Source of the DNA: an uncultured Prochlorococcus sp.
GTDB taxonomy: Bacteria; Cyanobacteriota; Cyanobacteriia; PCC-6307; Cyanobiaceae
Length of the DNA stretch: 64,000 bases
NCBI GenBank assembly: GCA_902550485.1
Contig: CACCZQ010000001.1
Span: 104,708 to 168,707 of the forward strand
Direction of reading: 5' to 3'
The notes below the pieces were generated by a model that did not search any database, had not been told where the DNA came from, and worked only from the letters and a program-made list of their open reading frames with translations. The translations under genes and the position numbers were made by a program. Numbering within the stretch: position 1 is the first letter of the stretch; the number at the start of each line of letters is the position of its first letter. Positions 24,261-32,898 of the stretch are shown piece by piece.

Positions 24261-24437
24261 TTATCTACATAATATCGTTAAGAATATAGATTTTTCAAAT
24301 CCTGGTCTTTCATCTAATTGGGCCATTGCATCAAAAAGCGGGCCGTCATAAAAATAGACTTCAAATGTGGATAAAAGGGCGGTAAATATCCCAATTTTGA
24401 ATAACCTTTTAAGGTTTGAAAAAGTATTGATATACAA
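24261..24437 (-). CDS. 58-residue small protein with a hydrophobic centre
   Basis: A TTG frame reads LYINTFSNLKRLFKIGIFTA with a short membrane-like stretch (IGIFTALLSTFEVYFY), then DGPLFDAMAQLDERPGF. It starts 5 bases after the 24443 gene stop on the same strand. GC is locally higher in GGCCCGC. Uncertain start; plausible gene. Confidence 0.4.
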   Translation of the reverse strand: MYINTFSNLKRLFKIGIFTALLSTFEVYFYDGPLFDAMAQLDERPGFEKSIFLTILCR

Positions 24438-24442
24438 TTGCT

Positions 24443-24607
24443 TTAGTATCCGAATGAAGAAAAAAAATCATCCTCTTCATATGGAGTTGTATCAATCCAT
24501 TCTGGAGGATAATCCCCAAGTTTGATGTATTGATAAAGCTTATCTAAATCTGGATCATAATAAGTGTCATTAATTCTTGGATCAGTTATTACTTTGCTTG
24601 GATGCAT
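24443..24607 (-). CDS. 54-residue acidic protein
   Basis: MHPSKVITDPRINDTYYDPD then YIKLGDYPPEWIDTTPYEED. Rich in Asp, Tyr and Pro; soluble. No family recognised. It probably shares a transcript with the 24261 frame downstream. Confidence 0.5.
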   Translation of the reverse strand: MHPSKVITDPRINDTYYDPDLDKLYQYIKLGDYPPEWIDTTPYEEDDFFSSFGY

Positions 24608-24717
24608 AATAATAATTATTTATACTCTTTCCTCATAGATTATCTAGATTAAAGCAGCTTTAAATCTCATTTAAAATTTCCTTTTAATACAAATTTTTTT
24701 TTAAAGCAAGCCTTTAT

Positions 24718-25086
24718 TTAGATTTTAATTTTTGTTTTTACTCTGTTTTTATTTTGGGATTTGAATTCAAAAATTCCTGTATCAGTAAATATGGTCAACT
24801 CATCTCCAGATGTTTCTTCAATTGATATTCCTTCAGACTCTAAATTTTTAACATATACATTACCAATAAGTTTTAGAGATTTATCATCCTTGTCAAAAGA
24901 AAGCTTGTCAGAATAAGCCTCAAAATTACCACTATTACTCTTAATGACTACATTTCCCTTAGCCTCTAAATCCCCTTCTAAAGTATTAACTTGAGAATCA
25001 GATGTAATTGTGTAATTAGTTAATTCCTCAGCAAAAGAGAATTCAGCTAATAGAAATAAAAACGATGCAAGAAGTACACTTTTCAT
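24718..25086 (-). CDS. LptA/OstA-like periplasmic protein
   Basis: 122 residues with a signal peptide (MKSVLLASFLFLLAEFSFA) and an OstA-type beta repeat: TITSDSQVNTLEGDLEAKGN, VVIKSNSGNFEAYSDKLSF and LKLIGNVYVKNLESEGI. LptA proteins form a periplasmic bridge carrying lipopolysaccharide. This small version could have another lipid-binding role. It directly follows the cytochrome gene. Confidence 0.7.
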   Translation of the reverse strand: MKSVLLASFLFLLAEFSFAEELTNYTITSDSQVNTLEGDLEAKGNVVIKSNSGNFEAYSDKLSFDKDDKSLKLIGNVYVKNLESEGISIEETSGDELTIFTDTGIFEFKSQNKNRVKTKIKI

Positions 25087-25440
25087 TTACACCCAACCCT
25101 TTTCTGCATTTTGAATAATCCATTGTGCAAGAACCTTATCCTCTCCATCCTTTAATTTATTTTTATAACCCTTCATATAACCAAGCCCCTCATTAGCTAT
25201 TTTTGCTATTGATTTCTCATCTGAAATTCCTCTTTTTTCAAGGTCGGAAAGTTTTAATGATTTAGATCCTTTAAGAACAACTGATCCACCTCTTACATGG
25301 CAGCCTGCACAAACATTTCTAAAAATTGTTTCTCCATCTCTAATTTCAGAAGCCATTAGATATCTATTTTGCAAAAAGGTTTGAAAAATAATTATTAAAG
25401 TTATTACAGGAATTACAAAAAGAAATTTAAATATTTTCAT
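25087..25440 (-). CDS. Monohaem cytochrome c, c6-like
   Basis: 117 residues. An N-terminal hydrophobic segment (FLFVIPVITLIIIFQTFL) acts as signal or anchor, then IFRNVCAGCHVRGGSVVLKG carries the CxxCH haem site. The C-terminal GLGYMKGYKNKLKDGEDKVLAQWI supplies the axial Met (YMKGYKN). It resembles cytochrome c6, a lumenal electron carrier, but cM-type or other c552-like roles are possible. Its stop directly abuts the 24718 start. Confidence 0.85.
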   Translation of the reverse strand: MKIFKFLFVIPVITLIIIFQTFLQNRYLMASEIRDGETIFRNVCAGCHVRGGSVVLKGSKSLKLSDLEKRGISDEKSIAKIANEGLGYMKGYKNKLKDGEDKVLAQWIIQNAEKGWV

Positions 25441-25460
25441 TTTATCTAGTTGACCTAAGA

Positions 25461-25862
25461 CTAATTTAACTTGTAATTAGTCTTGATTGTTTTAATTACC
25501 GATTTTTTAGGATCTTTATTTGGATAACAATTAACAATTCTATATTTACCACCTTTTCTATCTGTCTCAACGAGAGTAAATTGAACAAATTTTTCTTTTT
25601 CAAGATTTGAAAAATCTTTGACTTCTATTTTGATGATTTCTTCATTTTCACTTTCATTTATTCTGGATTTACCTCCACAAAGACGAACAGCAGTTTCTTT
25701 AGTTACATAAAATAATTTTTTTTCATCAGTAATGGATGATTCACCTTTCGTGATCGAAATTTCATCTTTTGTAATGGATATATCATCTTGGGTAATGGAT
25801 AATTCATCTTTTGTACTGCAAGAAGTAATAATAAGGATAAATAAAACCAGTAGCTTTTTCAT
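25461..25862 (-). CDS. Lipoprotein with four 7-residue tandem repeats
   Basis: 133 residues. Lipobox ITSCSTK places Cys15 as the acylated residue. Residues 18-46 are four imperfect heptads (DELSITQ, DDISITK, DEISITK, GESSITD), followed by a Cys-containing globular part (AVRLCGGK, YRIVNCYPN). Mature location is a membrane-tethered periplasmic or outer position. Copy number may vary by slippage. Family not recognised. Confidence 0.65.
   Translation of the reverse strand: MKKLLVLFILIITSCSTKDELSITQDDISITKDEISITKGESSITDEKKLFYVTKETAVRLCGGKSRINESENEEIIKIEVKDFSNLEKEKFVQFTLVETDRKGGKYRIVNCYPNKDPKKSVIKTIKTNYKLN
25728..25811 (-). repeat. Four tandem 21-bp units inside the lipoprotein gene
   Basis: The units encode the [DG]-[DE]-x-S-I-T-x heptads. 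On the plus strand they show as repeated ATTTCATCTTTTGTAATGGAT-like blocks with a few substitutions. In-frame 21-base units can contract or expand without disrupting the reading frame. Confidence 0.7.
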
Positions 25863-25868
25863 GATTTT

Positions 25869-26021
25869 TTAGATGATAAATTCACTTGTAATTGCTTTTA
25901 ATTGTTTTTTATTTAGTTGGGTAAGATAACTATAAATTTCTTTTCTACATAATCTGTCTTCAATTCTTTTACTTTCAAGAATTGAAAAAGTAATGAAATT
26001 AACAAGTTGAATCTTATTCAT
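25869..26021 (-). CDS. 50-residue hypothetical protein
   Basis: MNKIQLVNFITFSILESKRI then EDRLCRKEIYSYLTQLNKKQ: a basic helical protein. It ends 6 bases before the lipoprotein ATG on the same strand, so it may be the first gene of that unit (25869-24718). Not recognised. Confidence 0.5.
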   Translation of the reverse strand: MNKIQLVNFITFSILESKRIEDRLCRKEIYSYLTQLNKKQLKAITSEFII

Positions 26022-26233
26022 ATTTACTGTTTAAGTGTCTATTGTTAACCCTGAGTTAAATTCTTATTAAATAAACTTTGACTATTAGAAAAATATTTAG
26101 TTTAGAAATTTAGAAATTTTTTAAACAAATTTATTTTTTACTTAATAACTTCTTAATCCAATAATCTTAGTTTAAAAATGCTTCTATATTTTACGCCTTG
26201 AATATTGAAGACAATCATATAAAAAAATAATAA

Positions 26234-26455
26234 ATGATTAAAAAAAATTCACCTTCTCCCAAAAACTCAAATCAAGCCCAAGAAATAGGGCATATCAAAT
26301 ATTCTTATAAAGAAAGTTTTAAAAGAGAAAATAAATCTATTTTGGATGATTCGGAATTTATTGAAAATTACAATAACGCCCTTAAATCACCACAATCAAG
26401 AAGATTGTATAAGGATGCAGAGAATGAAATTCATTTGGACTCAATTGAGGCCTAG
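26234..26455 (+). CDS. 73-residue hydrophilic protein
   Basis: MIKKNSPSPKNSNQAQEIGH, then NKSILDDSEFIENYNNALKS and RRLYKDAENEIHLDSIEA. Low-complexity polar sequence, no hydrophobic segment, probably disordered at its N-terminus. Unrecognised. Confidence 0.5.
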   Translation: MIKKNSPSPKNSNQAQEIGHIKYSYKESFKRENKSILDDSEFIENYNNALKSPQSRRLYKDAENEIHLDSIEA

Positions 26456-26599
26456 AATATTTTACCTCTAGATAAAATTTCTATTTAAAATTTTATTAAA
26501 AACTACTTTTAAAGATTTTTTAAATATATCTTAAATCCGAACTTCTTTTTTTAATGTTAGTTTACTTCTACGTTCATCCAATTTATTTGGACGCATGAT

Positions 26600-26644
26600 A
26601 TGAGAATAGGGAACGGGATTCTCATTAACTGCATAAGATCATGA
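26600..26644 (+). promoter_or_regulatory. Leader with hairpin and short upstream peptide
   Basis: A 14-codon frame (MRIGNGILINCIRS) ends in a TGA that overlaps the ATG of the 26641 gene. The DNA forms a hairpin GAGAAT...ATTCTC (26602-26623), and 20 bases upstream TCCAA/TTGGA is another. GC is locally higher than in flanks. It may act as a translational leader; inference. Confidence 0.35.
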
Positions 26645-26811
26645 ATGAGCTCTCTCAAATAAGAGAAAAAATTACAAGAGCCAAGAGGCTTTATGAAGCC
26701 CAAATCTTGGCAACTAAAAATGGAGAAGTTACTCCATATAGAAGATCAGTCTTTGAAGAAAGAATTAGGGAAGCACAAAAAGAAATGAGATCGCAAGACA
26801 CCAAAAAATAA
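26641..26811 (+). CDS. 56-residue basic helical protein
   Basis: MNELSQIREKITRAKRLYEA, QILATKNGEVTPYRRSVFEE and an Arg/Glu/Lys-rich end. Strongly amphipathic helices with no span. Overlapping leader peptide at 26600. It converges on the 26828 lipoprotein gene. Function unknown. Confidence 0.55.
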   Translation: MNELSQIREKITRAKRLYEAQILATKNGEVTPYRRSVFEERIREAQKEMRSQDTKK

Positions 26812-26827
26812 ATTCTTTTGTAAAAAT

Positions 26828-27076
26828 TTATTTTGTATCAGCTACATTCTTGAAGAAATCACAGTAAGCCATTAATTCTGATTCGGTTTCGATTTTGAGA
26901 TTTAAATCATTAATTGCTTTCTTGGTATCAATTCTGTATCCATACCAATCGAGACAAACTTCTCTCTGTTTTTGGGTTTCAGAAATCTTTTGAGTAGCTA
27001 TTTTGTTTGAGTTATTAGTACAACTCGCAAGGAAAATAGTTGAGAAAGCTAGTAGTGGGAATAGCAGTCTTTTCAT
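26828..27076 (-). CDS. Small lipoprotein, MKRLL-leader family
   Basis: 82 residues: MKRLLFPLLAFSTIFLASCT is a lipoprotein signal with lipobox FLASC. The mature part has Cys in REVCLDWYGYRID and AYCDFFKNVA. The first codons belong to the MKRLLL-type leaders found repeatedly in this island. It lies 3 bases after the DUF3764 copy 2 on the same strand. Function unknown. Confidence 0.6.
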   Translation of the reverse strand: MKRLLFPLLAFSTIFLASCTNNSNKIATQKISETQKQREVCLDWYGYRIDTKKAINDLNLKIETESELMAYCDFFKNVADTK

Positions 27077-27079
27077 TTG

Positions 27080-27385
27080 TTAATCACAACAACTTTCCGT
27101 TGTTGCTGAAGAAGTCCAAGATGATTCTTCCATTGTTGAAAGGTCAACTCTATGGGTTGCTATCCAGTCTCCATTAGCTTCCACAAACTTCTGAACATTT
27201 CCTTCTGGAGCTTGATGAATGACAATAACTTTTTGAGGATCTTCCTTACTTACTCCTCTAAAAAGTGGCTTAATGTCAAATTCTGAATGCCTTTTATCTG
27301 CTTCTGCACTATCAAATATTGCAGCCCATTCATCGAAAGTGCTTTCAATTTTAAAAGTAAAAACAGATGTTATAGAACAAGACAT
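27080..27385 (-). CDS. DUF3764 family protein, copy 2
   Basis: 101 residues. SVFTFKIESTFDEWAAIFDS and LFRGVSKEDPQKVIVIHQAP match copy 1 at 17433; the C-terminus adds a Ser/Thr-rich tail ending ESCCD with paired Cys. Followed by the 26828 lipoprotein. Function unknown; the family is small and frequent in Prochlorococcus. Confidence 0.7.
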   Translation of the reverse strand: MSCSITSVFTFKIESTFDEWAAIFDSAEADKRHSEFDIKPLFRGVSKEDPQKVIVIHQAPEGNVQKFVEANGDWIATHRVDLSTMEESSWTSSATTESCCD

Positions 27386-27437
27386 AATAAAGATATTGTT
27401 TGTATATATAAAATAAATCTATTTTATTAAGGCTTGG

Positions 27438-27974
27438 TTAATTATCTTTAAACGGAATTAAAATACCTTTTTTTTCAAATTTGAGCCAACCTTTTTTTTC
27501 TAGTATTTTTAAATTTCTTGTTACGGTTACTCTTGTTGAAGAAATTGAATTACCTATAATTTTATGGGTAAAATTAAATTCTTTTAAATTTAGATAAAAA
27601 TGTTTATCTTTTTTTAAGCCAATTATTGAGGATAAGTATAAAAGAAATTCTTTTAGTTTTTCTTCTGATTTTTTTATATCCCTTATTAATAAAAGTTTTT
27701 CCAATTGATCAATTCTTTTTAGACTTTTTGTTAATAAGTCTGTAGATGAAAAAAATAGCCCTCTTTTAATTGTTTTAATTTCGCAAGTTGTCAACGTAAT
27801 TAATTTAATATTTTCGTAGTTACATAATTCCAAATTTATTACAACATTTTTATTTATTATCCCAACAATATTTTTCTTATTCTTGATTTTTGATTCCATT
27901 ATTAATATTCCTGATTTGACTTCTAGAATTGTATTTTCTTTAAATTCTATATTTTGCTTTTCAGGAATTATCAT
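27438..27974 (-). CDS. CRP/FNR-family transcription regulator
   Basis: 178 residues, shorter than full CRP (about 210). The C-terminal winged helix is clear: FNFTHKIIGNSISSTRVTVT, RNLKILEKKGWLKFEKKG. The N-terminal effector domain is reduced and lacks the cyclic-nucleotide signature, as in Prochlorococcus PtrA-type regulators linked to phosphorus stress. It is divergent from phnD, with about 190 bases between the starts, so it is the natural candidate to control the phn operon. Confidence 0.75.
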   Translation of the reverse strand: MIIPEKQNIEFKENTILEVKSGILIMESKIKNKKNIVGIINKNVVINLELCNYENIKLITLTTCEIKTIKRGLFFSSTDLLTKSLKRIDQLEKLLLIRDIKKSEEKLKEFLLYLSSIIGLKKDKHFYLNLKEFNFTHKIIGNSISSTRVTVTRNLKILEKKGWLKFEKKGILIPFKDN

Positions 27975-28166
27975 ATTTATTTCTTAAATTCAATCACCCT
28001 AAATTTTTAAAGTTAAAAATAAATTAAAAATTATTTAATTCCCTGGTCAAATCTGATTAAAAATTGACTAACTCAAAATAAAAAAATTAATCAGAATTTA
28101 AACTCTTTTTGGGAAAAAGTTAATCTCTTTAAAGCAACTTAAATATGGAGAATAAATTCAACACTA

Positions 28167-29165
28167 ATGAGAAATTTTTTAAAGATAGTCTTAGGGCTAT
28201 CAATAATCAGTGCAAGCATTTCAAGTTGTGGAAATAAATCAAATAATTTAATTGGAGATGTGGATTTATCTGATTGCAATCCAAATAATACTGTTGACAG
28301 CAAATATTGTGATCGAGATGGGGATTTTCTCGCAGATCTACCCCTCTCCGAAGATGAATGGATAGATCCCGAAACCATTGTGTTCTCATATACACCTGTT
28401 GAAGATCCATCGGTTTATGCAAAAGTTTGGGAAGATTTTGTAATTCACATGTCTAAGGTCACTGGGAAAAAAGTAACATTCCTACCAGTTCAATCTTATG
28501 CTGCACAAGTTGAAGCGATGAGATCTGGTCGTCTCCACGTTGCAGGAATTAATACCGGTAGTAATACTGTGGCAGCAGCATGTGCAGGAGCAGTTCCTTT
28601 TGGAATGATGGCTAAAAAAGATTTATCTTACGGTTATGAAATGGAAATCATCGTTCCTTCTGATAGCCCAATTAATTCTCCTGCAGATTTAAAAGGTAAA
28701 AAAGTCACATTTACATCTAAGACATCTAATTCAGGATTTAAAGCACCATCAGCAATTCTTAAGGGAGAATTTGGACTTGAGGCAAATAAAGATTTCACAC
28801 CAGTCTTCTCTGGCAAACATCAAAATTCCATAATTGGTGTTGCAAACAAAGATTATGAAGTAGCACCAATTGCTAACTCAGTTCTTACAAGAATGGATGC
28901 AAGAGGTGTTGTTGATTCTTCTAAAATAAGAACTATTTATAAATCCCAAACCTTCCCAACGACAGGTTATGCTCATGCTCATAATCTACATCCAGCTGTA
29001 GTTGCAAAAGTAAAGCAAGCTTTTTACACCTATAACTGGGATAATTCAACATTAGATAAAGAATTTAAAAAGGCTGATAGATTCATTTCAATAAGTCACA
29101 AGCACGATTGGGATGTTATTAGAAAAATAGATAAGGCTAATGGTGTTGTTTATGATTGCAAATAA
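28167..29165 (+). CDS. phnD: Phosphonate/phosphite-binding lipoprotein PhnD
   Basis: 332 residues. The signal ends in a lipobox (ASISSCGNKS). The periplasmic binding protein fold shows SYTPVEDPSVYAKVWEDF, QSYAAQVEAMRSGRLHVAGI and NTGSNTVAAACAGAVPFGMM, the signature of PhnD/PtxB-type proteins. Prochlorococcus relatives bind methylphosphonate or phosphite rather than general phosphonates; which applies here cannot be read. First gene of phnDCEE. Confidence 0.92.
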   Translation: MRNFLKIVLGLSIISASISSCGNKSNNLIGDVDLSDCNPNNTVDSKYCDRDGDFLADLPLSEDEWIDPETIVFSYTPVEDPSVYAKVWEDFVIHMSKVTGKKVTFLPVQSYAAQVEAMRSGRLHVAGINTGSNTVAAACAGAVPFGMMAKKDLSYGYEMEIIVPSDSPINSPADLKGKKVTFTSKTSNSGFKAPSAILKGEFGLEANKDFTPVFSGKHQNSIIGVANKDYEVAPIANSVLTRMDARGVVDSSKIRTIYKSQTFPTTGYAHAHNLHPAVVAKVKQAFYTYNWDNSTLDKEFKKADRFISISHKHDWDVIRKIDKANGVVYDCK

Positions 29166-29196
29166 AAATTATTAATCATAAATAAAATCAGACTTA

Positions 29197-29964
29197 ATGC
29201 TTAAAACAATAAACCTCAAAAAGGTTTATCAAAATGGAGAGGAGGCGCTTAAAGGAATAAACTTGGAAATTCCTAATGGGCAAGTAGTTGCTCTTATTGG
29301 TCCCTCAGGTGCTGGTAAAAGTACTTTTATTAGAACAATAAATAGATTAGTTGAGCCTAGTTCAGGTAAGGTATATTTCGCTAACGAAAAAAATGATATT
29401 ACTTCCTTAAATAAATCTAAATTAAGAAAGGTAAGAAGACAAATTGGAATGATTTTCCAGGAATTTGCCTTAGTAGAAAGATTAAGTGTAATGGAAAATG
29501 TCCTTTCCGGTAGATTAGGCTACGTAGGATTTTGGAATAGTTTTTTCAGGAAATTTCCTCAAAAAGATATTGAAGAAGCATTCCGATTGCTTCAAAGAAT
29601 TGGACTAGAGCATATGCTTGATAAAAGAGCCGATGAATTATCAGGAGGGCAGAGGCAAAGAGTAGGAATTGCTAGAGCTTTGATACAAAATCCAATGTTA
29701 CTTTTAGTAGATGAACCTACAGCTAGTTTAGATCCCAAAAATTCCAGGCAAATTATGCGATTAATATGCGAGTTATGTAAGGAAAGAAATCTTGCTGCGA
29801 TTATAAATATTCATGATGTTTTTCTTGCTCAGAATTTTGCAGAAAGAATAATAGGTTTAAAAGCTGGAGAAATTGTTTACGATGGCAAGCCAAGTGGTTT
29901 ATCAGAGACAATACTTACAAAAATATATGGAGAAGAAGACTGGTCTAAAACTGTAGCAAATTAG
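29197..29964 (+). CDS. phnC: Phosphonate ABC transporter ATPase PhnC
   Basis: 255 residues. Walker [13 protein letters not shown] (near 33-44), Q-loop FQEFALVER, signature [15 protein letters not shown] and Walker [13 protein letters not shown] are all present, with the H-loop in NIHDVFLAQ. It energises the PhnE permeases from the cytoplasm. Located 31 bases after phnD. Confidence 0.93.
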   Translation: MLKTINLKKVYQNGEEALKGINLEIPNGQVVALIGPSGAGKSTFIRTINRLVEPSSGKVYFANEKNDITSLNKSKLRKVRRQIGMIFQEFALVERLSVMENVLSGRLGYVGFWNSFFRKFPQKDIEEAFRLLQRIGLEHMLDKRADELSGGQRQRVGIARALIQNPMLLLVDEPTASLDPKNSRQIMRLICELCKERNLAAIINIHDVFLAQNFAERIIGLKAGEIVYDGKPSGLSETILTKIYGEEDWSKTVAN

Positions 29965-29975
29965 GAATATATTAA

Positions 29976-30773
29976 ATGAATTATAAGAAAGTAATTTGGA
30001 AAAGAAAACCGTTAATAAAAAATAGGTTATTAAGAATTGGATTAATTTTGCTAATTAGTGCTTACTTATTATCTGTTTTCCTAACTACCGAAATTGATTG
30101 GCAAAGAATTCTTGAAGGGATCCCAAGGGGTAAAAATTTTATATTTGCTTTTTTCCCTCCAGATTTTATAACTAGATCTGATGAGATTTTGGCAGGTATT
30201 TTTGAAAGTCTATGGATGACTATTGTTGCAACTATTGTGGGGATACTTATTTCTATACCTGTATCCTTAGGGGCGGCTAAAAACATAGCTCCTAAATTTG
30301 TTTATTTCTTATCAAGAGGAGTTATCACATTGTCGAGGAGTTTTCAGGAAGTTATCCTAGCAATATTTTTTGTTAAGTTAATGGGTTTTGGACCTTTTGC
30401 TGGGATGGTAACTCTGAGTTTATCGACAATAGGGTTTTTCGCTAAATTATTATCTGAAGATATTGAAGACATAAATAAATCCCAAGCTGAAGCAATCAAA
30501 TCTACTGGCAGCAGTTGGTTTCAATGGGTTAATTATGGTGTCCAGCCTCAAGTTATGCCAAGATTTATTGGATTATCTTTATACAGATTGGATATTAATT
30601 TTAGAGAGTCAGCGGTAATTGGAATTGTTGGGGGAGGAGGTATTGGTTCTACCTTAAATACAGCTTTTGATAGATATGAATTTGAGACTGCAGCGGCTGT
30701 TCTTATCGTAATTATTTCTATCGTGATGATTGTTGAATATACATCTAGTCATCTCAGGAAATTAATAAAGTAA
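29976..30773 (+). CDS. phnE: Phosphonate ABC permease PhnE, copy 1
   Basis: 265 residues with about six membrane spans. The EAA-like loop (EDINKSQAEAIKSTGSSWFQ) and the RESAVIGIVGGGGIGSTLNT segment are characteristic of PhnE permeases. It pairs with copy 2 to form a heterodimeric channel. It starts 11 bases after phnC, and its last base is the first base of copy 2. Confidence 0.92.
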   Translation: MNYKKVIWKRKPLIKNRLLRIGLILLISAYLLSVFLTTEIDWQRILEGIPRGKNFIFAFFPPDFITRSDEILAGIFESLWMTIVATIVGILISIPVSLGAAKNIAPKFVYFLSRGVITLSRSFQEVILAIFFVKLMGFGPFAGMVTLSLSTIGFFAKLLSEDIEDINKSQAEAIKSTGSSWFQWVNYGVQPQVMPRFIGLSLYRLDINFRESAVIGIVGGGGIGSTLNTAFDRYEFETAAAVLIVIISIVMIVEYTSSHLRKLIK

Positions 30774-31588
30774 TGCCAATAATAAAACAAAAGGATTACA
30801 AAACCTGGAAAAAATTTGATCGAAAAAGAGATTTACAAAACTGGCTTTGTTGGTTCTTAGGTACTTTAATTTTTAGCTTTTGTTTCGGTCTGATTAGTAG
30901 TAAAACAATCTGGTTTTATGTTTTTGATTCACATAATGAGGCTTTAGATCTTTTAGGTAGGATGTTTCCTCCAGAAACTAATTATTTCTTCATGTTAATA
31001 AAACCTATTTGGGATACTTTAAATATCGCGACTATTGGTACAACGATTGGAACTTTAATTGCAATACCATTAGCTTTTTTATCCGCAAACAATACTACCC
31101 CAAGTAAAAAGTTTTTAAGACCTTTAGCCTTATTTTGCATAGTTTCAAGCAGATCAATTAATTCAGTAATCTGGGCATTACTTCTGGTTGCAGTTGTCGG
31201 TCCGGGAGTCTTGGCTGGCATAATTGCTATCGGATTAAGATCCATTGGATTTTGTGGAAAATTACTTTATGAAGCTATAGAGGAAATTGATGAAAACCAA
31301 ATTGAAGCTATTGAGGCAACAGGGGCAAATAAAGCACAAATTATGACCTTTGGCATAGTGCCTCAAATTCTCCCAGCATTTACGAGTATTTCTATTTATA
31401 GGTGGGATATAAATATAAGAGAAGCAACTGTTGTTGGCTTAGTTGGAGCAGGAGGTATAGGGATAGAATTAGATGCTCAAATAGGAGACTTAGCTTGGGC
31501 TAAGGTATCAGTTATTTTATTAGCAATAGTAGTTGCAGTAGTTTTTAGTGAATGGATTACAGCAAAAATAAGAAAGGCTATTATTTAG
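30773..31588 (+). CDS. phnE: Phosphonate ABC permease PhnE, copy 2
   Basis: 271 residues, homologous to copy 1: EIDENQIEAIEATGANKAQI loop and REATVVGLVGAGGIGIELDA. N-terminus is cytoplasmic and basic. The overlap of one base with copy 1 implies coupled translation. The operon ends here; the ACR3 gene starts 45 bases later on the same strand. Confidence 0.92.
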   Translation: MPIIKQKDYKTWKKFDRKRDLQNWLCWFLGTLIFSFCFGLISSKTIWFYVFDSHNEALDLLGRMFPPETNYFFMLIKPIWDTLNIATIGTTIGTLIAIPLAFLSANNTTPSKKFLRPLALFCIVSSRSINSVIWALLLVAVVGPGVLAGIIAIGLRSIGFCGKLLYEAIEEIDENQIEAIEATGANKAQIMTFGIVPQILPAFTSISIYRWDINIREATVVGLVGAGGIGIELDAQIGDLAWAKVSVILLAIVVAVVFSEWITAKIRKAII

Positions 31589-31633
31589 ACTAAATTAAAT
31601 ACTAGGATGAATAGTTAAGTAAAAATAAATTAA

Positions 31634-32644
31634 ATGCAATTTTCTAATAGATATCTAAGTGTTTGGGTTTTCTTAGCAATGTGTATTGGATCTTTATCCG
31701 GTTATTTATTTCCTAATTTATCTCAATTTATAGGCGAATTAGAACTCTCAAGAATAAATCTTCCAATAGCAATTCTTATCTGGGGAATGATTTTTCCAAT
31801 GATGTTATCAATAGATTTCAAGTCAATAATAAATTTGAAATATAAGATTAAAGGATTTTCTATTGTCCTTTTTATTAATTGGTTAATAAAACCAGTTTCA
31901 ATGGCCATCATTGCAGCCTCTTTTTTATATTTTTTATATGGTAATTTTATAGATCCTGTACTTGCTAAAGAATATGTTTCTGGAATGATTCTATTAGGAA
32001 TAGCGCCATGTACAGCAATGGTTTTTGTCTGGAGTAATCTTGTTAAAGGCGATCCTTTATTTACTTTAATACAAGTAGCTATTAATGATCTAATATTAAT
32101 TTTAGCCTTTCCATTATTGTCAAAAATTCTTTTAGGATTTAACAGTATAGATATCCCTTTAGATACTGTTTTCGGTTCTGTAATAATCTTTATTTTGGTA
32201 CCACTTTTTCTAGCAATATTTTTAAAAAATAAAATCTATAGCGAAAAAAGAATAAAAAGTATTTTGAATAAAAGTAAAAGTTATTCGTTATTTTTTTTAA
32301 TTGTTACTGTCTTTTTATTATTCTTTGTTCAATCAAAATCTATATTACAAAATCCTATTCATATAATCTTAATTTCAATTCCATTAATAATACAGACTCT
32401 TTTTATTTTTTATTTAACTGCTTTTTCAATGAAGTTTTTTAGGCAAAAGTATTCTATTTCCTGTCCAGGCTCAATGATAGCCGCTTCAAACTTTTTTGAA
32501 CTTGCAGTAGCTGTATCTATAACTCTTTTTGGTATTAATTCAGGAGCTGCTTTGGCTACCATAGTTGGGGTACTAGTAGAAGTTCCTTTGATGCTTTATT
32601 TAGTAAATATTTCGAAGTCTTCCAAAATATTATTTATAAATTAA
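31634..32644 (+). CDS. acr3: ACR3-family arsenite efflux transporter
   Basis: 336 residues with about ten spans. Conserved ACR3 features are NLPIAILIWGMIFPMMLSID, GIAPCTAMVFVWSNLVKGDP with its essential Cys, and SCPGSMIAASNFFELAVAVS with the second conserved Cys. The exporter removes arsenite made from arsenate that enters through phosphate-type uptake. Its place downstream of the phn operon fits a phosphorus-stress cassette. Confidence 0.9.
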   Translation: MQFSNRYLSVWVFLAMCIGSLSGYLFPNLSQFIGELELSRINLPIAILIWGMIFPMMLSIDFKSIINLKYKIKGFSIVLFINWLIKPVSMAIIAASFLYFLYGNFIDPVLAKEYVSGMILLGIAPCTAMVFVWSNLVKGDPLFTLIQVAINDLILILAFPLLSKILLGFNSIDIPLDTVFGSVIIFILVPLFLAIFLKNKIYSEKRIKSILNKSKSYSLFFLIVTVFLLFFVQSKSILQNPIHIILISIPLIIQTLFIFYLTAFSMKFFRQKYSISCPGSMIAASNFFELAVAVSITLFGINSGAALATIVGVLVEVPLMLYLVNISKSSKILFIN

Positions 32645-32801
32645 TATTTTCTTCTTCAAGTTTTTTCTTTAGTTCTAGTGGCATATAAGCAATATCTTTT
32701 TTAACTGCATCTATCGCATCTTTATACTTTTGAGGATTAGATAAAAGCGTTTTTATCAAGTTGTATTGACTTTCTATTTCCTGAGAGGAAAATTTACTCA
32801 T
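32634..32801 (-). CDS. 55-residue charged protein
   Basis: MSKFSSQEIESQYNLIKTLL then NPQKYKDAIDAVKKDIAYMP and a Lys/Glu-rich end. Soluble helical. The 3' end overlaps the end of the ACR3 gene by 11 bases on the opposite strand. Island repeat copy B lies 23 bases upstream of its ATG. Confidence 0.5.
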   Translation of the reverse strand: MSKFSSQEIESQYNLIKTLLSNPQKYKDAIDAVKKDIAYMPLELKKKLEEENINL

Positions 32802-32823
32802 TTTTAAAAAATTATTACTTTTT

Positions 32824-32846
32824 TTATTTTAGATTGACTGTCAATT
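32824..32846 (-). repeat. Island repeat copy B
   Basis: Minus strand AATTGACAGTCAATCTAAAA, without the terminator hairpin carried by copies A, C and D. It lies upstream of the 32801 gene and between two divergent genes. Confidence 0.6.
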
Positions 32847-32898
32847 TAATCTGTCTTTAAATATCAACTCCTAAAATCAATTTAATTTTTAAATTATT

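Noticed and set aside
28139..28816. Minus-strand frames opposite phnD
   Set aside because: Shadow frames of a well-identified gene.
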